Below are positions 8,478 through 16,289 of a stretch of 64,000 bases of DNA, in pieces; the stretch's first letter is position 1, and each line of letters starts with the position of its first letter. The notes beneath the pieces were generated by a model that did not search any database, was not told where the DNA came from, and saw nothing but the letters and a program-made list of their open reading frames with translations. The stretch is from Methylotuvimicrobium sp. KM2 (GTDB taxonomy: Bacteria; Pseudomonadota; Gammaproteobacteria; Methylococcales; Methylomonadaceae), in NCBI RefSeq assembly GCF_038051925.1, contig NZ_CP150634.1:4534300-4598299 (forward strand). The letters are read 5' to 3'. A program made the translations under genes and the position numbers.

Positions 8478-9584
8478 ATGAGTAATAAGATGAACAAAAC
8501 TTTGCTAAGCGCTTATCTTGGAATCCTAATCGCCTATTCTGGAAGCCTTAGTGCAAGCCAGAAGACCATTCCGCTACCGATCGATTACCGCTTGATTCGA
8601 AATGTGCTGGTCGAACAGCTCTACACCGGCGCCAACCGGACTGCCCATTTATGGAAGGATAGAGGCGGCTGTAGTTTACTCGATATGTCCAACCCTAGAA
8701 TCGACGGGCAACAAAACCTCGTTCGAATCGTCAATGATGTTCATGCCCGCATCGGCACCGCCATGGGCGGCCAATGTTTAACCGTGTTGGATTGGACAGG
8801 CAAGCTCGAGACCTTTCAACGCGCGGTACTGGAGACTGGCGGCACTGTTTTACGCTTTCCGATCGACAAGGCGGTTGCTTACGATCCGGGCGGACAAGCA
8901 TTGAGAATCGATCAGTTGCAGGATTTACTCAAGCGTTTTGCCGAACCGAAATTGGCATCGGTTAAACTCGACTTGCGAGAAGTGCGCGGCGATATCGAAA
9001 AAACGCTGGTACCCGTCACGACTCCGGAAAATAAAGCGGCGCTGCAAGCCTTATTGAGCTCGCTCCGATTCAGCGAAGTCAAGGCAGGTGAAACCGGTTT
9101 GAGCGTAAAAGTCGCTTTTGAGGTTCCGCAGGCAAATGCAAGAACAAACAAGCAACCCGTGCCGATATTCAACGAAAGCGAAATACAAAAATGGAATGTA
9201 GCCTGGCAACGCTGGAACGCTTCATTATTTGAAGCGATCGATCGTGCCGCGGACGATAGGGTTTCCGAGGACGTTCGCGATACGCTTTTGGAGACTTTAC
9301 TTGCGGCTAAATCGGCCTTCCACAAAGGCTTGACGAGCAACGACACAAGCGGCGGCGATCCGGTCCGGATATTTTTCAACGATTCATGGGATCGATTGGC
9401 GCCGGTGCTGCGAACGATAGCCAAAGACGTACCCGGTACAGAGGGCTTGCGCTTTCTGACGTTTATCACCGCAACGGATTTGCTGTACGAGCTTGAAGCC
9501 ATCGGCTCACCGCTCGGCTTGGACATATCGTCCGACGGATTGCGCCGTTTGGGCCGTATGCTATTGGCTAAGGAACGAGCATGA
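8478..9584 (+). CDS. Secreted protein of unknown function
   Basis: I do not recognise this 368-residue protein. From the ATG at 8478 it begins MSNKMNKTLL, then a hydrophobic segment and a likely cleavage after SGSLSA, so it is probably periplasmic. A second ATG at 8490 would also give a good signal peptide. The mature part is mixed alpha/beta. It contains a Cys in RGGCSLLD and another in GGQCLTVLDW, which could form a disulphide, and a long helical C-terminal half (WNVAWQRWNASLFEAIDRAA ... LRRLGRMLLAKERA). The longer reading frame from GTG 8421 is rejected because its first codons lie in the MITE end. The insertion stands just 46 bases upstream, so the native promoter may have been displaced. 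Confidence 0.75.
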   Translation: MSNKMNKTLLSAYLGILIAYSGSLSASQKTIPLPIDYRLIRNVLVEQLYTGANRTAHLWKDRGGCSLLDMSNPRIDGQQNLVRIVNDVHARIGTAMGGQCLTVLDWTGKLETFQRAVLETGGTVLRFPIDKAVAYDPGGQALRIDQLQDLLKRFAEPKLASVKLDLREVRGDIEKTLVPVTTPENKAALQALLSSLRFSEVKAGETGLSVKVAFEVPQANARTNKQPVPIFNESEIQKWNVAWQRWNASLFEAIDRAADDRVSEDVRDTLLETLLAAKSAFHKGLTSNDTSGGDPVRIFFNDSWDRLAPVLRTIAKDVPGTEGLRFLTFITATDLLYELEAIGSPLGLDISSDGLRRLGRMLLAKERA

Positions 9585-9609
9585 AATAACTTCGACAACT
9601 ATTAGAAGG

Positions 9610-9708
9610 GGTTCGGTGGCTCGATTGACAGGTGTCGGCGGCAGGGATAGCTGCCGTCAAGCCTACATGGACGTATTCACGGCGTCCTGTCAAGCGAGTT
9701 ACCGAACC
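9610..9708. repeat. Palindromic repeat, family B, copy 1
   Basis: A ~99-bp element with inverted ends GGTTCGGTGGCTCGATTGAC / GTCAAGCGAGTTACCGAACC. Inside are the family motifs GTGTCGGCGGCAGGGATAGC, TGCCGTCAAGCCTACATGG and ACGTATTCACGGCGTCC. It is bracketed by AAATAACTTC (9586) and AAGTTATTTT (about 9733), an outer inverted pair also seen around the copy at 51117-51214. No coding function. Confidence 0.65.
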
Positions 9709-9897
9709 GCCCCAAAGCCTACTACTTGTATAAGTTATTTTGTGCATATTCCTAAGCAGGCCGTTACGAATTAAAGACTCTTCTCCCGACAACCTCGTCA
9801 AGCCCATATCTTTTCCTGATTAGCAAGATGCTTCAGCTTGCCGAAACCAAGTGTCCGAGTAGGGGCCAGTCATAGTCGCAAAAACTAAATATGCTGT

Positions 9898-10284
9898 TAC
9901 CCAAGCTCCAGCTCTCGCCGTTATACACAAGTATCGGTAAACTTGCTAACAGAGATCATCGTATACCTGGAAACGGTGTTGTTTGATAAATCTGCGGATA
10001 TTGAACATCAGTGGCTTCGAAATCGCGACGAAGGCATCGCTCCCACAAGGGGGGCCGGATGCTCTGTGGGAGCGATCCCCAGAACGTCCCTCACCTAACG
10101 CTAGGTGAGGGAAAGTCGGGAACGTGGGATGACAAAAAATGGTATCGAGGCCTCATTAGCTAAGATTGCAAAACAGTAATTCTTTTCTGGTTCCCACGGT
10201 CCTCCATGGGAACCCATACCTTGTCAGCCGAGGCAAGATCGGTATGCATTCCCACGCTGGAGCGGTGGGAACGAGGAAGACTCT
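9898..10284. repeat. Composite palindromic repeat related to the MITE core
   Basis: Contains the same modules as the IS66-like MITE interior: CGTTATACACAAGTATCGGT, a GATAAATCTGCGGATATTG segment, and the hairpin GGGAGCGA...TCGCTCCC in the opposite order (about 10020-10078). There is also a CCTCACCTAACGCTAGGTGAGG palindrome (10090-10111) and CATTCCCACGCTGGAGC. The GTAA inverted ends are absent here, so this is a decayed or partial copy. The 9585-10420 gap holds this, the family B element and the Pho box, and no gene. Confidence 0.55.
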
Positions 10285-10356
10285 TCTCCCGACAACCTCG
10301 TCAAGCCCATATCTGTTTAGAAACTCCACTACCGGAGTGCCGTTATTTTTATGTAA

Positions 10357-10385
10357 TTGTCACAAAGTTGTCATAATTTTGTCAT
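10357..10385 (+). promoter_or_regulatory. Pho box (three PhoB half-sites)
   Basis: Three direct repeats spaced exactly 11 bases apart: TTGTCAC (10357-10363), TTGTCAT (10368-10374) and TTGTCAT (10379-10385), separated by 4-base A/T-rich spacers. This is the architecture of PhoB binding sites (CTGTCAT-like 7-mers in 11-bp periodicity). It ends 35 bases before the porin ATG at 10421, so phosphate-starvation induction of the porin is expected. Confidence 0.85.
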
Positions 10386-10420
10386 AATTCGCATTTCTTC
10401 TCGCGAAGTCAGTGCAATAC

Positions 10421-11881
10421 ATGAAAATGCCATCTCGTTACAGGCCCTTGTCACGCGCCATTCCGGCCGTGCTGTTCGGGTTATTTTTGTCCGGAGTCGT
10501 TCTCGCCGCTGAGCCCAAAGACCCGGAACGCTATATGCAGGAATTGCTGGCCGTTGAAAAGCGACTCGACGCGAAGCTGCTAGTTTTGGATGAAAAGCTA
10601 AAACGGCTCGAGCAATTAGAGGCAGCGCAAGCCGCCACGGCTAGTCAATCGAAGCATGCGCTACCGGAAAAAAACGTGCACACTGGGCTTGTCCAAGCCG
10701 ATGTTGAGGTCACGTCGGATGAGCCGAAACCTAAAACCCAGAGCAACCTGCCCTCCGGCGTCAGTTACGGCAAGAACGGCTTTGAATTCAAGACCGATGA
10801 CGGCAAATTCGCCTTGTCCATCCAAAACCGGATACAAGCACGCTATGCCAATCCTTTCGACAGCGATCCGCGCTCGATCGACGATCTCGAACGCGACCAA
10901 AGCACTTTCATGATCCGCCGTGCGCGGACCAAGCTCAGAGGTCATGCCTATTGGCCGTGGTTGAAATACTATTTGCAATACGACTGGTCACAGCCGGTTT
11001 TGCGCGATTTGAACTTGACCGTGGACAAATATCCATGGGCTAAATTATGGTTCGGCCGCGGTAAGGTTTTGTATAACGACGAACGGGTGACTTCCTCCGG
11101 CAATCAGCAATTCGTCAACCGGTCGATCGTCAACGACATCTTCACGGTAGACCGGCAACAAGGGGTACAGATCTTCGGCAATCTCTTTCCCGGCACCTGG
11201 CACGATATCAGTTATTATGCCGGCGTCTATACCGGACTCGGCGTCGGCGAGCGCAACAATGACGACAACAACATGATGTATTCCGGGCGTTTGCAGTGGA
11301 ATGCCTTGGGTGGGGAGATGCCGTTTTCCCAATCCGATCTCGAATTTCATGAACATCCGGCTCTCAATTTCGCGTTCGCGGCGGCGACCAATCAAAGTCG
11401 ATGCACCGCCTTCGAAACCGATAACCGAAGCTGTCGCGCACTGCCCGGCTATAGCGTAGGCGAAGACGGACAATACCGCATCAATCAAATGATGGAAGAA
11501 GTTCGTTTTAAATGGCAAGGCTTATCGATTCAACATGAAATGCACTGGAAGGAAGTTATCGATACGTTAAGAGCCCAAGGCGCCGGCGAGAGAGAAACGA
11601 ATCTCATGGGCGGTTTGATACAAGCCGGCTATTTTCCGCATTACCTACTGGCGATCATCCCGAAAAATCTGGAATTTGCCGGACGTTATGCCTTTGTCGA
11701 TCCCAATGTCGATGTTAATAACGACCGACAACAAGAATTCAGCGGCGTAATGACCTATTTCTTCAATGGTCATAACAATAAAGTGAATTTTCAAGTCAGT
11801 CATTTGATCGTGGAAGACCCGAGGCAGGGAATCAGCCAATCGGATCGGCGGTTTTGGTTGCAATGGGATTTATCGTTTTAA
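10421..11881 (+). CDS. Phosphate-selective porin, OprP/OprO family
   Basis: An outer-membrane porin of 486 residues. The ATG at 10421 gives MKMPSRYR and a signal peptide cleaved near LSGVVLA-AEP. An in-frame GTG at 10412 is less likely. Residues about 30-75 form a short coiled coil (LLAVEKRLDAKLLVLDEKLK), common in OprO/OprP-type trimers. The barrel begins about residue 115 with YGKNGFEFKTDDGKFALSI, followed by the family motif FMIRRARTKLRG and ends in aromatic Phe (WLQWDLSF). Expected role: uptake of phosphate or polyphosphate across the outer membrane under phosphate limitation, which the Pho box just upstream supports independently. Substrate selectivity is inferred from family and regulation, not from pore residues. 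Confidence 0.9.
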   Translation: MKMPSRYRPLSRAIPAVLFGLFLSGVVLAAEPKDPERYMQELLAVEKRLDAKLLVLDEKLKRLEQLEAAQAATASQSKHALPEKNVHTGLVQADVEVTSDEPKPKTQSNLPSGVSYGKNGFEFKTDDGKFALSIQNRIQARYANPFDSDPRSIDDLERDQSTFMIRRARTKLRGHAYWPWLKYYLQYDWSQPVLRDLNLTVDKYPWAKLWFGRGKVLYNDERVTSSGNQQFVNRSIVNDIFTVDRQQGVQIFGNLFPGTWHDISYYAGVYTGLGVGERNNDDNNMMYSGRLQWNALGGEMPFSQSDLEFHEHPALNFAFAAATNQSRCTAFETDNRSCRALPGYSVGEDGQYRINQMMEEVRFKWQGLSIQHEMHWKEVIDTLRAQGAGERETNLMGGLIQAGYFPHYLLAIIPKNLEFAGRYAFVDPNVDVNNDRQQEFSGVMTYFFNGHNNKVNFQVSHLIVEDPRQGISQSDRRFWLQWDLSF

Positions 11882-11950
11882 CCTACTTCGCGCGGTCATG
11901 TTTTCGGCTTTGATAGCAATGCTATGTTGTTCGACGCATACTGCAGTAGC

Positions 11951-12041
11951 GTAGGTCGGGTTAGCGCTAGCGTAACCCGACATTTTATCTGCCGAATTTA
12001 TGTTCATATGTCGGGTTACGGCTCCGCCTAACCCGACCTAC
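11951..12041. repeat. Nested inverted repeat after the porin gene
   Basis: Outer arms GTAGGTCGGGTTAG (11951-11964) and CTAACCCGACCTAC (12028-12041) are perfect complements. Inner arms CGTAACCCGACAT and ATGTCGGGTTACG pair as well, and each half can also fold alone. It has the form of a REP/BIME-like unit and could act as a transcription stop between the convergent porin and chalcone-isomerase-like genes. Confidence 0.6.
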
Positions 12042-12043
12042 CC

Positions 12044-12082
12044 GGCTATATGCAAGAACTGCTGGCTATCGAAAAACGTCTT
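12044..12082 (+). pseudogene. Remnant of a second porin gene (N-terminal fragment)
   Basis: A short stretch reads GYMQELLAIEKRL, matching RYMQELLAVEKRL in the coiled-coil region of the porin at 10421. Over 38 bases 30 are identical, and nearly all differences are synonymous codon changes (CAA/CAG, CTG/TTG, AAA/AAG, CGT/CGA). It directly abuts the nested inverted repeat, with no start and no barrel. It looks like the stub of a tandem paralogue deleted or overwritten by the repeat. Confidence 0.5.
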
Positions 12083-12096
12083 CCGCCGGACGGGTT

Positions 12097-12651
12097 TTAC
12101 ATTTCCGGCGTCAGTAAAGCCTCTTTCAGCGCATTTGAGAACGGGTCTTTGCCGAACCAGATATTGAAATAAGCCAGCCCTTGTTCGGGATCGTCTAAGG
12201 TTCCGAGCAATTCATTATTCAGAAAAAGTCTCAAACCATTTTCGGCGTCATAAATCAAATCGTAAAAATCGCCTTTATCAATATCCTTATATTGACGGTT
12301 GAATCGATCGAAAGCGCTTCGCCAGGCCTGATATCGATCGCCCAAGTTCGCTTTTAGATATTCCTCGGAAGCCTCGCGGAAGGCCTTGGCCGGAATCGAG
12401 CGCTCGTAAATGAAGCGTAATTGTTTCGGAGAATCGTTGAAAACATCGATCGGGTTCTTGCAGTTATTTAGATAAAGTTCGGCATAACCGACGTGAATCC
12501 AGCGGAAAGCTTTCAATTCACCCTTACTGCAACGAGGTAGTTCGGCCTGCTGATTTTTGATGCTCGGAGGCGATAAATCTTCGGCGTATACATTGCCGAA
12601 AGACATTAAGCCTAACAAGATCGCTAGTCGTGTAAACCGTTTTTTATCCAT
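12097..12651 (-). CDS. Chalcone-isomerase-like periplasmic protein
   Basis: A 184-residue protein with a signal peptide (residues 1-23, ending GNVYA-EDL). The rest matches the bacterial chalcone isomerase-like family: FRWIHVGYAELYLNNC, LRFIYERSIPAKAFREASEE, and GLAYFNIWFGKDPFSNALKE near the C-terminus. Bacterial members are not flavonoid enzymes; some are thought to bind lipids, and they are often found beside CFA-synthase-like/DUF1365 lipid clusters, as here. Its start overlaps the end of the upstream lipoprotein gene by 28 bases, so the two are co-transcribed, divergently from the lipid operon. Function is unknown. Confidence 0.8.
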   Translation of the reverse strand: MDKKRFTRLAILLGLMSFGNVYAEDLSPPSIKNQQAELPRCSKGELKAFRWIHVGYAELYLNNCKNPIDVFNDSPKQLRFIYERSIPAKAFREASEEYLKANLGDRYQAWRSAFDRFNRQYKDIDKGDFYDLIYDAENGLRLFLNNELLGTLDDPEQGLAYFNIWFGKDPFSNALKEALLTPEM

Positions 12652-13172
12652 TGTAATACTCCTCCGATAATCGGAACCTGTAGAAAAAAGCCTTGCGTGC
12701 TGTCCCAGTAGTCTTGATGCAAGACGATTTTGCCATGATCGTCGAAACGCAAATGGCTAAAGCCTATCGTCGTGACATCCTTGCTTCGACCCAATAGCGT
12801 GAACCGAGTTCGCATGTTCCAGCGCACAAACGCATCGTCGCCTTGTTCGAATACCGACATAACTTCAATACTAATCGAATCGAGGTTTTTCTGGGTTTGT
12901 TCTAGATAACTCTGTAGGGCTTGCCGGTCATGCAGCGTTACAAGCGTATCGTTAAAATACAGTTGTTCTGCATAGGTATTTTCAATCTTAGTCTTTATCG
13001 GCAATACTTCCAAGTTGTCGTATAACTCGACAAAATGCCTGATTTTAGGATGTTTTCCGGCGTTCTGTTCGGCCGGAGCCATCGCTAAATACTCGCGCAT
13101 CGGATTCGGTTCGACGCTGCTGCAGCCGGTCAGCGCGAGTAATATTCCGAATAATGATGTCATTCTTTTCAT
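12624..13172 (-). CDS. SnoaL/NTF2-like lipoprotein
   Basis: A 182-residue predicted lipoprotein. The lipobox is LTGC with Cys at residue 17, following a short hydrophobic leader. Residues about 45-165 have the pattern of a SnoaL-like NTF2 fold: FVELYDNLEVLPIKTKIENT, then YFNDTLVTLHDRQALQSYLE, and the sheet region DAFVRWNMRTRFTLLG ... IGFSHLRFDDHGKIVLHQDYWD. Such proteins bind small hydrophobic ligands or act as isomerase-like folds; no activity can be assigned. Relatives commonly sit at the edge of the same lipid-modification cluster. It faces the desaturase gene across a 151-base divergent promoter region. Confidence 0.82.
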   Translation of the reverse strand: MKRMTSLFGILLALTGCSSVEPNPMREYLAMAPAEQNAGKHPKIRHFVELYDNLEVLPIKTKIENTYAEQLYFNDTLVTLHDRQALQSYLEQTQKNLDSISIEVMSVFEQGDDAFVRWNMRTRFTLLGRSKDVTTIGFSHLRFDDHGKIVLHQDYWDSTQGFFLQVPIIGGVLQWIKNGLHD

Positions 13173-13227
13173 CGTCCACTCCGTTATTCAATTTTCTGCA
13201 GAGTGTTACCGATCTCTATGCGCTATT

Positions 13228-13269
13228 GTGTGAACAAATCGCACGCAGGCGTTCACATATTTTTCACAC
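13228..13269. promoter_or_regulatory. Candidate operator between the divergent lipid transcripts
   Basis: TGTGAAC (13229-13235) and GTTCACA (13251-13257) are perfect inverted repeats 15 bases apart. A second overlapping pair is GTGTGAA (13228-13234) with TTCACAC (13263-13269). They lie midway in the 151-base region between the lipoprotein and desaturase genes, where a shared regulator could control both directions. The cognate regulator is not identified. Confidence 0.4.
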
Positions 13270-13323
13270 GCTTAGTATTTTAATGCCCACCAAACTCTTA
13301 AATGAAAGAGTGAGTTTTATGAG

Positions 13324-14271
13324 ATGACTAAGATGATTATACAAAACGCTTTAACAAAATTTTTCGCCTGGTTCGACAGTAGTAGCGTCGAAACCAGCAA
13401 TGAAGCCAGCGAGGCAGTAGATTGGTTTCGCGTGATTCCGTTCATACTCATGCATGTCGCGTGCCTATTGGTATTCGTAGTGGGCTGGAGTCCTATCGTG
13501 ATTGTCGTGGCGCTGTTTTCCTATTTTATTCGGATGTTCGCGATCACGGCATTCTATCATCGCTACTTCTCGCACAAGGCATTTCGAACCAGCCGCGTAT
13601 GCCAGTTTCTTTTCGGTTTGCTCGGTTCGACCGCGACGCAACGCGGCCCAATCTGGTGGGCCTCGCATCATCGCCGTCATCACCGTTATTCCGACACCGA
13701 TCGCGACATGCACAGCCCGCGCAAAGGTTTCTGGTGGAGCCACATGGGTTGGTTTATGAGCACCAAGCACTTTGTTACCCGCGAGCAATGGGTGCGCGAT
13801 CTGATCAAGTTTCCCGAGCTGCGATTCCTGGATCGCTTCGACATCGTGATTCCGGTGCTCTATGCAGTCGCGTTGTGGGGTCTGGGTAAATGGCTGGAAA
13901 TCGCTTTTCCGGAACTCGGTACGACCGGCTGGCAAATGTTGATTTGGGGTTATTTCGTGTCGACGATCGTGCTGATCCATTGCACGCTGTTCATCAATTC
14001 GCTGTCGCATGTCTGGGGCAACCAACGTTACAAAACCGGCGACGATAGCCGCAACAACGGTTTTCTGGCACTGATCACGCTCGGCGAAGGCTGGCACAAC
14101 AATCATCACCATTATCCGGTCTCGGCTCGGCAAGGCTTTTATTGGTGGGAGGTCGATATTAGTTATTACTTGCTGAAACTGATGTCTTGGTGCGGTTTGA
14201 TCTGGGACTTGCAACCGGTTCCGGCTTCACGCTTGAATTCGAATCGCTGGGATGAAGGAGACAAAACATGA
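13324..14271 (+). CDS. Membrane fatty-acid (acyl-CoA/acyl-lipid) desaturase
   Basis: An integral-membrane di-iron desaturase of 315 residues, first gene of the lipid operon. The three histidine boxes that bind the iron pair are present: HRYFSH (79-84), HHRRHH (115-120) and HNNHHH (258-263), with the flanking EGWHNNHHHYP typical of the delta-9 type. Hydrophobic spans lie near 36-76, 95-105, 180-190 and 205-235. It should introduce a double bond into acyl chains using O2 and an electron donor not encoded here. The ATG at 13324 follows a GAGTGAG-like site. It overlaps the next gene by 4 bases (ATGA), indicating translational coupling. Regiospecificity cannot be read from sequence. Confidence 0.93.
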   Translation: MTKMIIQNALTKFFAWFDSSSVETSNEASEAVDWFRVIPFILMHVACLLVFVVGWSPIVIVVALFSYFIRMFAITAFYHRYFSHKAFRTSRVCQFLFGLLGSTATQRGPIWWASHHRRHHRYSDTDRDMHSPRKGFWWSHMGWFMSTKHFVTREQWVRDLIKFPELRFLDRFDIVIPVLYAVALWGLGKWLEIAFPELGTTGWQMLIWGYFVSTIVLIHCTLFINSLSHVWGNQRYKTGDDSRNNGFLALITLGEGWHNNHHHYPVSARQGFYWWEVDISYYLLKLMSWCGLIWDLQPVPASRLNSNRWDEGDKT

Positions 14272-15509
14272 ACATCGCGATCGTAGGCAGCGGGATCTCC
14301 GGCATTTATGCGGCCCATTATCTGGCCAAGCAGCATGAAGTTACGCTGTATGAAGCCAATACTTATCTGGGCGGCCATACCGATACGCACAATATCGTCT
14401 TGGACGACCGCCAATTTTCGGTCGATACCGGCTTCATAGTATTCAACGAACACAACTACATCCATTTCTGCCGCTTTCTGAATGAATTGGGCGTGTCTTC
14501 GCAGCCTTCGGATATGAGCTTTAGCGTGGCCGATGCGAAAACCGGCCTCGAATACAATGCTACGACGGTCGACAAGTTATTCTGTCAACGCCGCAATCTG
14601 TTCAGTCCACGATTTTACCGGATGATCGCCGATATTTTCCGCTTTTACCGCGAAGCGTCGGCCTTATTGAAAAGCGGCGACGATGCGCTGACCTTGGGTG
14701 AGTACCTACAACAAAACCGTTACAGCGAAGCCTTCATCGACGACCATATTTTGCCGATGGCTTGCGCCTTATGGTCGGGGCCGCCTGAAAGCCTGAAAAA
14801 TTTTCCGGCACGCTATTTCGTTGCATTCATGAACAATCACCGCATGCTGAAAATCGATGACCGACCGCTATGGCGCACGGTTAAAGGCGGCTCGTCGACC
14901 TATGTCGAAGCATTCAAGCAGCGCTTCGGCGGCGAACTGCGGCTAAATAGTCCGGTACGCTCGATCGCACGAGACAATAACGGCGTCACGATCATCGACG
15001 AGAGCGGCGAACGGCGTTTCGACCACGTCGTCATTGCTTGTCACGGCGATCAGACGCTTCGGCTCTTGTCCGATCCGAGTCCGGAAGAGACTGAAATACT
15101 CGGTGCGTTCTCATTTCAGGACAACGATACGGTACTACATACCGATGCCGGGTTGATGCCGAAACATCCGAAGGCCTGGGCGAGTTGGAATGCGTTGAAA
15201 CCTGACGGGGCTCAAGCCAATTGCACTGTGACTTATTATATGAATTTGCTGCAAAATCTAGACGCGCCCGAGCCGTTACTGGTGTCGCTGAATTGCACGG
15301 ACCGCATCGATCCGTCAAAAATTTTGATGCAGCGGCATTATCGACATCCGGTGTACACGCCGGAAAGCCTGGCCGCGCAAAAAAGACATGCCGATATCAA
15401 TGGCCTTAACCGCACGTTTTATACAGGCGCCTATTGGGGTTGGGGCTTTCATGAAGACGGCGCGGCCAGTGCGCAATTGGCGATCGATAAACTGAACGCG
15501 CCGTCATGA
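14268..15509 (+). CDS. FAD-dependent amine-oxidase-like oxidoreductase (COG2907 type)
   Basis: A 413-residue flavoprotein. The N-terminal FAD-binding motif is IVGSGISGIYAAHYL (residues 4-18) followed by VTLYEANTYLGGHTDT, where the acidic residue binds the adenosine ribose. Further family features are FSVDTGFIVFNEHNY, KGGSSTYVEAF and the C-terminal FAD contact YTGAYWGWGFHEDGAASA. This type is almost always found next to DUF1365 and CFA-synthase-like genes and is presumed to oxidise or reduce a lipid-bound intermediate. Related clusters in other proteobacteria make unusual methylated or furan fatty acids; the substrate here is not known. It overlaps both neighbours by 4 bases. Confidence 0.9.
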   Translation: MNIAIVGSGISGIYAAHYLAKQHEVTLYEANTYLGGHTDTHNIVLDDRQFSVDTGFIVFNEHNYIHFCRFLNELGVSSQPSDMSFSVADAKTGLEYNATTVDKLFCQRRNLFSPRFYRMIADIFRFYREASALLKSGDDALTLGEYLQQNRYSEAFIDDHILPMACALWSGPPESLKNFPARYFVAFMNNHRMLKIDDRPLWRTVKGGSSTYVEAFKQRFGGELRLNSPVRSIARDNNGVTIIDESGERRFDHVVIACHGDQTLRLLSDPSPEETEILGAFSFQDNDTVLHTDAGLMPKHPKAWASWNALKPDGAQANCTVTYYMNLLQNLDAPEPLLVSLNCTDRIDPSKILMQRHYRHPVYTPESLAAQKRHADINGLNRTFYTGAYWGWGFHEDGAASAQLAIDKLNAPS

Positions 15510-16273
15510 ACGCGCTGCACAGCCGCATCGGCAAAGGTTGGGTGCGCCACCGGCGCCACTTGCCGAAACCGCATGCTTTCCGTTATCCCTTGTTCATGTC
15601 GTGGCTCGATCTCGACGAATTAGATCAGGTCATCGATAAAAGCCGTTTTTGGTCGAAGCAACGCTTTAATCTGGTCGCCTATTATCGCGAAGACTATCTC
15701 GGCCCTACGGATTCGGATTTGCGAGACGCGGTAAAAGCCCGAATTGAACAACAAACCGGTGAAATGTTTGAAGGACGCATTTGCTTGCTGACACATCTGA
15801 GATACTTAGGCTTTGCATTCAATCCGGTCAGTTTTTATTATTGTTTTCCCAAAAGCGAGGACCAACCTCGTTTCATTCTCGCCGAAATCACCAACACACC
15901 CTGGGGCGAACGGTTTTGTTATGTCTTGGATACTCGGCAAAGCACGGCTCAAAACGGTAAATGGACCTTCGAGTTCGACAAAGCTTTCCATGTATCGCCG
16001 TTCATGCCGATGGACATCGATTACCGGTGGCGCTTCGCCTTTTCCGGCGATAAGTTGACGATACACATGCAATTGTATCGCCTGGCGCAATGCTGTTTCG
16101 ATGCTACCCTGCAACTGAACATGCTCGACCCGTCCCCGAAAACGATGCGCTCGGTGCCGTTGCGATTTCCTTTCATCACTTGCGCCATCGTTTTTAGGAT
16201 TTATTGGCATGCTTTCCGGCTTTGGCTGAAAGGCATTCCGTTTTATTCGCATCCCGATAAACAAACCGAATGA
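15506..16273 (+). CDS. DUF1365 family protein
   Basis: A 255-residue protein of the DUF1365 family, a constant partner of the COG2907 oxidoreductase and CFA-synthase-like enzymes. Conserved family features seen are GWVRHRRHLPKPHAFRYPLF at the start, LLTHLRYLGFAFNPVSFYY in the middle, and KAFHVSPFMPMDIDYRW. A C-terminal hydrophobic stretch (FPFITCAIVFRIYWHAFRLW, about 222-241) suggests membrane association. The biochemical role is unknown. Start and stop overlap or nearly abut neighbours (4-base overlap upstream; 16-base gap to a strong AAGGAG site downstream). Confidence 0.92.
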   Translation: MNALHSRIGKGWVRHRRHLPKPHAFRYPLFMSWLDLDELDQVIDKSRFWSKQRFNLVAYYREDYLGPTDSDLRDAVKARIEQQTGEMFEGRICLLTHLRYLGFAFNPVSFYYCFPKSEDQPRFILAEITNTPWGERFCYVLDTRQSTAQNGKWTFEFDKAFHVSPFMPMDIDYRWRFAFSGDKLTIHMQLYRLAQCCFDATLQLNMLDPSPKTMRSVPLRFPFITCAIVFRIYWHAFRLWLKGIPFYSHPDKQTE

Positions 16274-16289
16274 CATCAAGGAGATAAGC

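Noticed and set aside
11951..12041. Riboswitch or small RNA after the porin gene
   Set aside because: The structure is a simple nested palindrome of REP type without a conserved ligand-binding core or following gene on the same strand.
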